DNA from: Microvirga terricola
GTDB taxonomy: Bacteria; Pseudomonadota; Alphaproteobacteria; Rhizobiales; Beijerinckiaceae
Direction: 5' to 3'
Length of the DNA: 64,000 nucleotides
Assembly: GCF_011777495.1 (NCBI RefSeq)
Contig: NZ_JAATJS010000001.1
Span: 1 to 64,000, forward strand
How positions within the stretch are numbered: position 1 is the first letter of the stretch; each line of letters starts with the position of its first letter. The position numbers and the translations under genes are program-made. The notes under the pieces were generated by a model. The model ran no database searches. It was given only the letters and a program-made list of their open reading frames with translations, and was not told where the DNA came from. Positions 61,433 to 64,000 of the stretch are shown one piece after another.

Positions 61433-62209
61433 TCAGGTGCAGGAGATTTGGCCGCCATCGACGCGCAGAATCGAGCCGGTCACGAAGGAAGCCTTCTCGC
61501 TAGCGAGGAAAACGGCCGCCGCCCCGAATTCCTCAATCTCGCCATAACGGCCGGCGGGGATCCCCGCACGGGCGGCAGCGGCAACATCTTCGATGGAACG
61601 GCCTGTGCGCTCGGCATTGGCGGCATCGAGCTGCTTGAGCCGGTCGGTTGCGATCCGTCCTGGGGCAATGGCATTGACCGTTACACCCGACGAGGCAACC
61701 TCGCTCGCCAATGTCTTGCCCCACCCGACAAGCGCCGGGCGGATCGCGTTCGAGATGGCGAGGTTCGGGATGGGTTGGATGACGCCCGATGAAATCACTG
61801 AGATGATGCGGCCAAACTTGCGCTCGATCATGCCCGGCAGCAGGTGATCGGCCAGTCGCACGAGATTGACGAACATCGCGTCAAACGAGGTGCGCCATTG
61901 CTCGCTCGCAACGCCCTGTGCTTTGCCGGGCGGCGGGCCGCCGCTGTTGAGGACCAGGATATCGACACCGCCGAGCGCGCTCACCGCATCCTTGGCGAGA
62001 GCATCGATCTGCTCGCTTTTGCCGGTGTCGCAGATGAGGGGGATCGCGCCTCGGCCGATCTTGTCGGCTGCGGCCTTGGATCCCTCCATGGCGCGGCTGG
62101 CAATGGCGACGCGGGCTCCCTCCTCGACCAAGCCTTGCGCTATGCCGAAGCCAAGCCCCTTGCTCGCGCCGAGAACAAGCGCACGCTTTCCGTCCAAACC
62201 TGTCTTCAT
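61433..62209 (-). CDS. SDR-family oxidoreductase with non-classical catalytic site
   Basis: 258 residues, Rossmann fold with GASKGLGFGIA in place of the strict TGxxxGxG, NSGG and a Ser in ISVISSG. The usual YxxxK is replaced by S-NAI-R (NLAISNAIRPALVGWGKTLA), as in the 'BKR-like' SDR subgroup lacking a perfect tetrad. The C-terminus GSILRVDGGQISCT is normal. Probably NAD(P)-dependent, but activity and substrate are uncertain. Nine bases separate it from the DapA-type gene upstream on the same strand, so they form an operon. Confidence 0.85.
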   Translation of the reverse strand: MKTGLDGKRALVLGASKGLGFGIAQGLVEEGARVAIASRAMEGSKAAADKIGRGAIPLICDTGKSEQIDALAKDAVSALGGVDILVLNSGGPPPGKAQGVASEQWRTSFDAMFVNLVRLADHLLPGMIERKFGRIISVISSGVIQPIPNLAISNAIRPALVGWGKTLASEVASSGVTVNAIAPGRIATDRLKQLDAANAERTGRSIEDVAAAARAGIPAGRYGEIEEFGAAAVFLASEKASFVTGSILRVDGGQISCT

Positions 62210-62218
62210 GTCATCCCC

Positions 62219-63133
62219 TCACGAGCGCTCGATGCGCTCCATCATCCATTCGATATCTGCGATTGTTTCCGGGCTCAACTTCGGCCCTGGCTTGCGCAAT
62301 GTCTCGGAGACAATGATGCCGCGCCGCTTCAGGACATATTTGCGCACTGCAAGTCCGAGACTGGGCTGCGTCTCGTAGCGGACGAGCGGCAGATGGCGGT
62401 CGAAGAGATCATGCGCCTCCGTGCGCTTGCCCGCCTTGATCAGATTGACGACCCCAACAAGCATTTCCGGGTAAGCATACCCTGTCATCGCCCCGTCCGC
62501 GCCACGTTCCATCTCGAAAGGCAGGAAGAGACCGCCATTGCCGCAGAGGATCGAAACCCGGCGCACCTGCCCCTGATCGCTTGCGCGGCGCAGCGTCGTG
62601 ATCTTGTCGAGGCCCGGCCAATCCTCATGTTTCAGCATCACGCACGATGGATTCTCCTCGATGATCCGCATGATCACCTTCGGCGTCATGACCACATTGG
62701 TCACGAGCGGATAATCCTGGATCACGAATGGCACGTTCGGACCAATCGCCTCGACCGCATCGGCGAAATAGGACACGATCTGGTCGTCTGTCCGAAGCGT
62801 TGAAGGAGGCGCGATCATCACGCCCGCGGCTCCCGCATCCATCACCTTGCGGGACAAGGCCGACATGGCGGCAAAACCGGCGGCCGACACCCCTACGATG
62901 ACGGGAACTCGCCCCGATACCGCAGCAAGAACTTGCTTGGCGTAGGAAAACGACTCCTCGGCGGCGAGCTTCGGGGCTTCCCCCATGATCCCCAAGATCG
63001 TCAGACCCGTCGCCCCGGCGTTGAGGAACGCCTCGACCATCCGGTCGGTCGACGCGAGGTCCAGGCTTCCGTCGCTCCTGAAGGGGGTCGGGCAGATGAC
63101 ATAGACACCGGCAGCAGAAGTCGTGAGCACCAT
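62219..63133 (-). CDS. Dihydrodipicolinate-synthase-superfamily lyase/aldolase
   Basis: 304 residues, TIM barrel. N-terminal YVICPTPFRSDGSLDLAS, GIMGEAPKL, Tyr in VIQDYP and Schiff-base Lys in CVMLKHED are conserved. The GIMGEAPKL motif differs from the GTTGE of true DapA, so a keto-acid aldolase or dehydratase role in carbon catabolism is more likely than lysine synthesis (inference). Paired with the SDR gene and near a molybdenum hydroxylase gene. Confidence 0.87.
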   Translation of the reverse strand: MVLTTSAAGVYVICPTPFRSDGSLDLASTDRMVEAFLNAGATGLTILGIMGEAPKLAAEESFSYAKQVLAAVSGRVPVIVGVSAAGFAAMSALSRKVMDAGAAGVMIAPPSTLRTDDQIVSYFADAVEAIGPNVPFVIQDYPLVTNVVMTPKVIMRIIEENPSCVMLKHEDWPGLDKITTLRRASDQGQVRRVSILCGNGGLFLPFEMERGADGAMTGYAYPEMLVGVVNLIKAGKRTEAHDLFDRHLPLVRYETQPSLGLAVRKYVLKRRGIIVSETLRKPGPKLSPETIADIEWMMERIERS

Positions 63134-63237
63134 TTCCTCCGTGACGCACCAGAGAGACCTGGCCGGATGATGTCATACACCGCCTTTGCGCCGCGCGCAC
63201 CGGTCATCGAATTATCCGAAATGCGGGGTCTGGTTGC

Positions 63238-64000
63238 TCAGAGAAGGTCTTCCATACGGATGGGCAGGTTCCTGATCCGGCGCCCGGTCGCATGGTACAC
63301 GGCATTGGCGATGGCCGCGTTCGTGCCGACGTTCCCCAATTCGCCGACGCCCTTGATCCCGAGGGCATTCACCTTGTTGTCCTCTTCCGGCACCAAGATG
63401 ACCTCAACGTCGCGGATGTCGGCGCTGACCGGAATCATGTAGTCCGCGAGGTCCTTATTGACATACCGGGCGACGCGCTCATCGATCTCCGTTTCCTCAT
63501 GCAGCGCCGAGGCAACGCCCCAGATCAGAGCACCCAGCAGCTGACTGCGTGCAGTGATGGGGCTAACGATGCGGCCCGCGGCGAACGCGCCGACAAGGCG
63601 AGGAACGCGAATTTCACGGGTTCGCTTGTGGACGCGAACCTCCACGAACTCGGCGCCGAAAGCATATTGCACATGGTTTCCAGCCGATGTGCCGACTGTC
63701 AGGACGGGAATCCCCTTTGAGAGCAGGGTATGGCCGAGCAACTTGATCGGTACAGAAGCGACTTCCGGTGTGTACTTCGCATGGCCTTCGACGGGTCCGA
63801 ATCCGATGCGCAAAAGCGCGCTCTTCAACGGCTCGCTTTTGTCGGCGCCAACAAGCATACCCTCGCGCAAGCGGATAACGGCCGGATCCACACCCCGCAG
63901 GGCGCCCTCATGCGAGGCGGCTCTGGCCAACCGCTCGCGAATGTCCTCGCAGGCATGTGCAACGGCATTGCAGATACTGGCTGTTGCGTTCGACCCACCG
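63238..64000 (-). CDS. Xanthine-dehydrogenase-family molybdopterin-binding subunit (C-terminal part; 5' end outside window)
   Basis: The visible 253 residues are the C-terminus of a large molybdenum hydroxylase subunit: GGSNATASICNAVAHACEDI at the window edge, then FGAEFVEVRVHKRTREIRVP, and the active-site region LGIKGVGELGNVGTNAAIANAV with the conserved Glu. Such proteins oxidise purines, aldehydes or aromatic heterocycles with FeS and FAD partners. The frame runs on beyond base 64000; an internal ATG at 63930 is not the start. Confidence 0.9.
   Translation of the reverse strand, partial: GGSNATASICNAVAHACEDIRERLARAASHEGALRGVDPAVIRLREGMLVGADKSEPLKSALLRIGFGPVEGHAKYTPEVASVPIKLLGHTLLSKGIPVLTVGTSAGNHVQYAFGAEFVEVRVHKRTREIRVPRLVGAFAAGRIVSPITARSQLLGALIWGVASALHEETEIDERVARYVNKDLADYMIPVSADIRDVEVILVPEEDNKVNALGIKGVGELGNVGTNAAIANAVYHATGRRIRNLPIRMEDLL

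Noticed and set aside
61844-62803. 319-codon plus-strand open frame opposite the DapA-type and SDR genes
   Set aside because: Antisense shadow crossing two real genes, no recognisable protein features.

Overview
The window is GC-rich chromosomal DNA of an alphaproteobacterium, almost certainly a member of the Rhizobiales (Hyphomicrobiales). The evidence is a rhizobial-type flagellar set (FtcR-type orphan regulator, MotC, MotE, MotD-type FliK, gene order flgB-flgC-fliE-flgG-flgA-flgI-motE-flgH-fliL-fliP). A genus cannot be fixed from the sequence alone. No tRNA, rRNA, CRISPR array, insertion sequence, integrase or prophage gene was seen.

Region 1 (1-22.8 kb), flagella and chemotaxis, nearly all on the minus strand. 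A chemotaxis unit (methyl-accepting protein, CheA with two CheW-like modules and a receiver lacking its phospho-Asp, CheW, partial CheY) is followed by ftcR and an Omp19-like lipoprotein on the plus strand. Next come fliF-fliH-motB-motC-fliK-transglycosylase, two tandem near-identical flagellins each with its own terminator and a conserved leader hairpin, and the operon from flgB to fliP. Many adjacent genes are coupled by ATGA, TGATG or TAATG overlaps.

Region 2 (23-27 kb), signalling: a GGDEF-EAL protein, a soluble globin-coupled chemoreceptor, and a degenerate CYTH-fold protein.

Region 3 (27.2-34.8 kb), polyamine-type uptake and catabolism: LysR regulator, DUF3830 protein, PotD/A/B/C-like ABC transporter, PuuD-like amidase and PatD-like aldehyde dehydrogenase. 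A 9-5-9 inverted repeat with a T-N11-A core lies between the regulator gene and its likely target operon.

Region 4 (34.8-45.2 kb), sugar-type catabolic module: carbohydrate ABC transporter, argininosuccinate-lyase-like enzyme, PfkB kinase, divergent ROK repressor and a large PIG-L deacetylase. A palindromic candidate operator lies in the divergent promoter region. The substrate is unknown; an N-acylated amino sugar or amino-sugar conjugate is my inference.

Region 5 (45.2-61.3 kb), a stress/low-oxygen island: DUF2267, nicotinate phosphoribosyltransferase, host-attachment-like protein, COG2187 kinase-like protein, phosphoribosyltransferase, PAS-PRPP synthetase fusion, SPW and BON proteins, a FixK-like CRP/FNR regulator, CBS-BON protein, four universal stress proteins, a phasin-like protein, an OmpR-type regulator, a LOG-family protein, dodecin, a gene broken by an in-frame amber codon, and a PHA-synthase fragment. 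FNR/FixK-type boxes (TTGAT-N4-ATCAA, two perfect and several near-perfect) precede most of these genes at 55-85 bp. GTTAC repeats with 10-bp periodicity occur upstream of both the OmpR-type and the FixK-like regulator genes, suggesting a two-tier circuit.

Region 6 (61.4-64 kb), catabolic enzymes: a non-classical SDR, a DapA-superfamily aldolase/lyase, and the C-terminus of a xanthine-dehydrogenase-family molybdenum hydroxylase cut by the window end.
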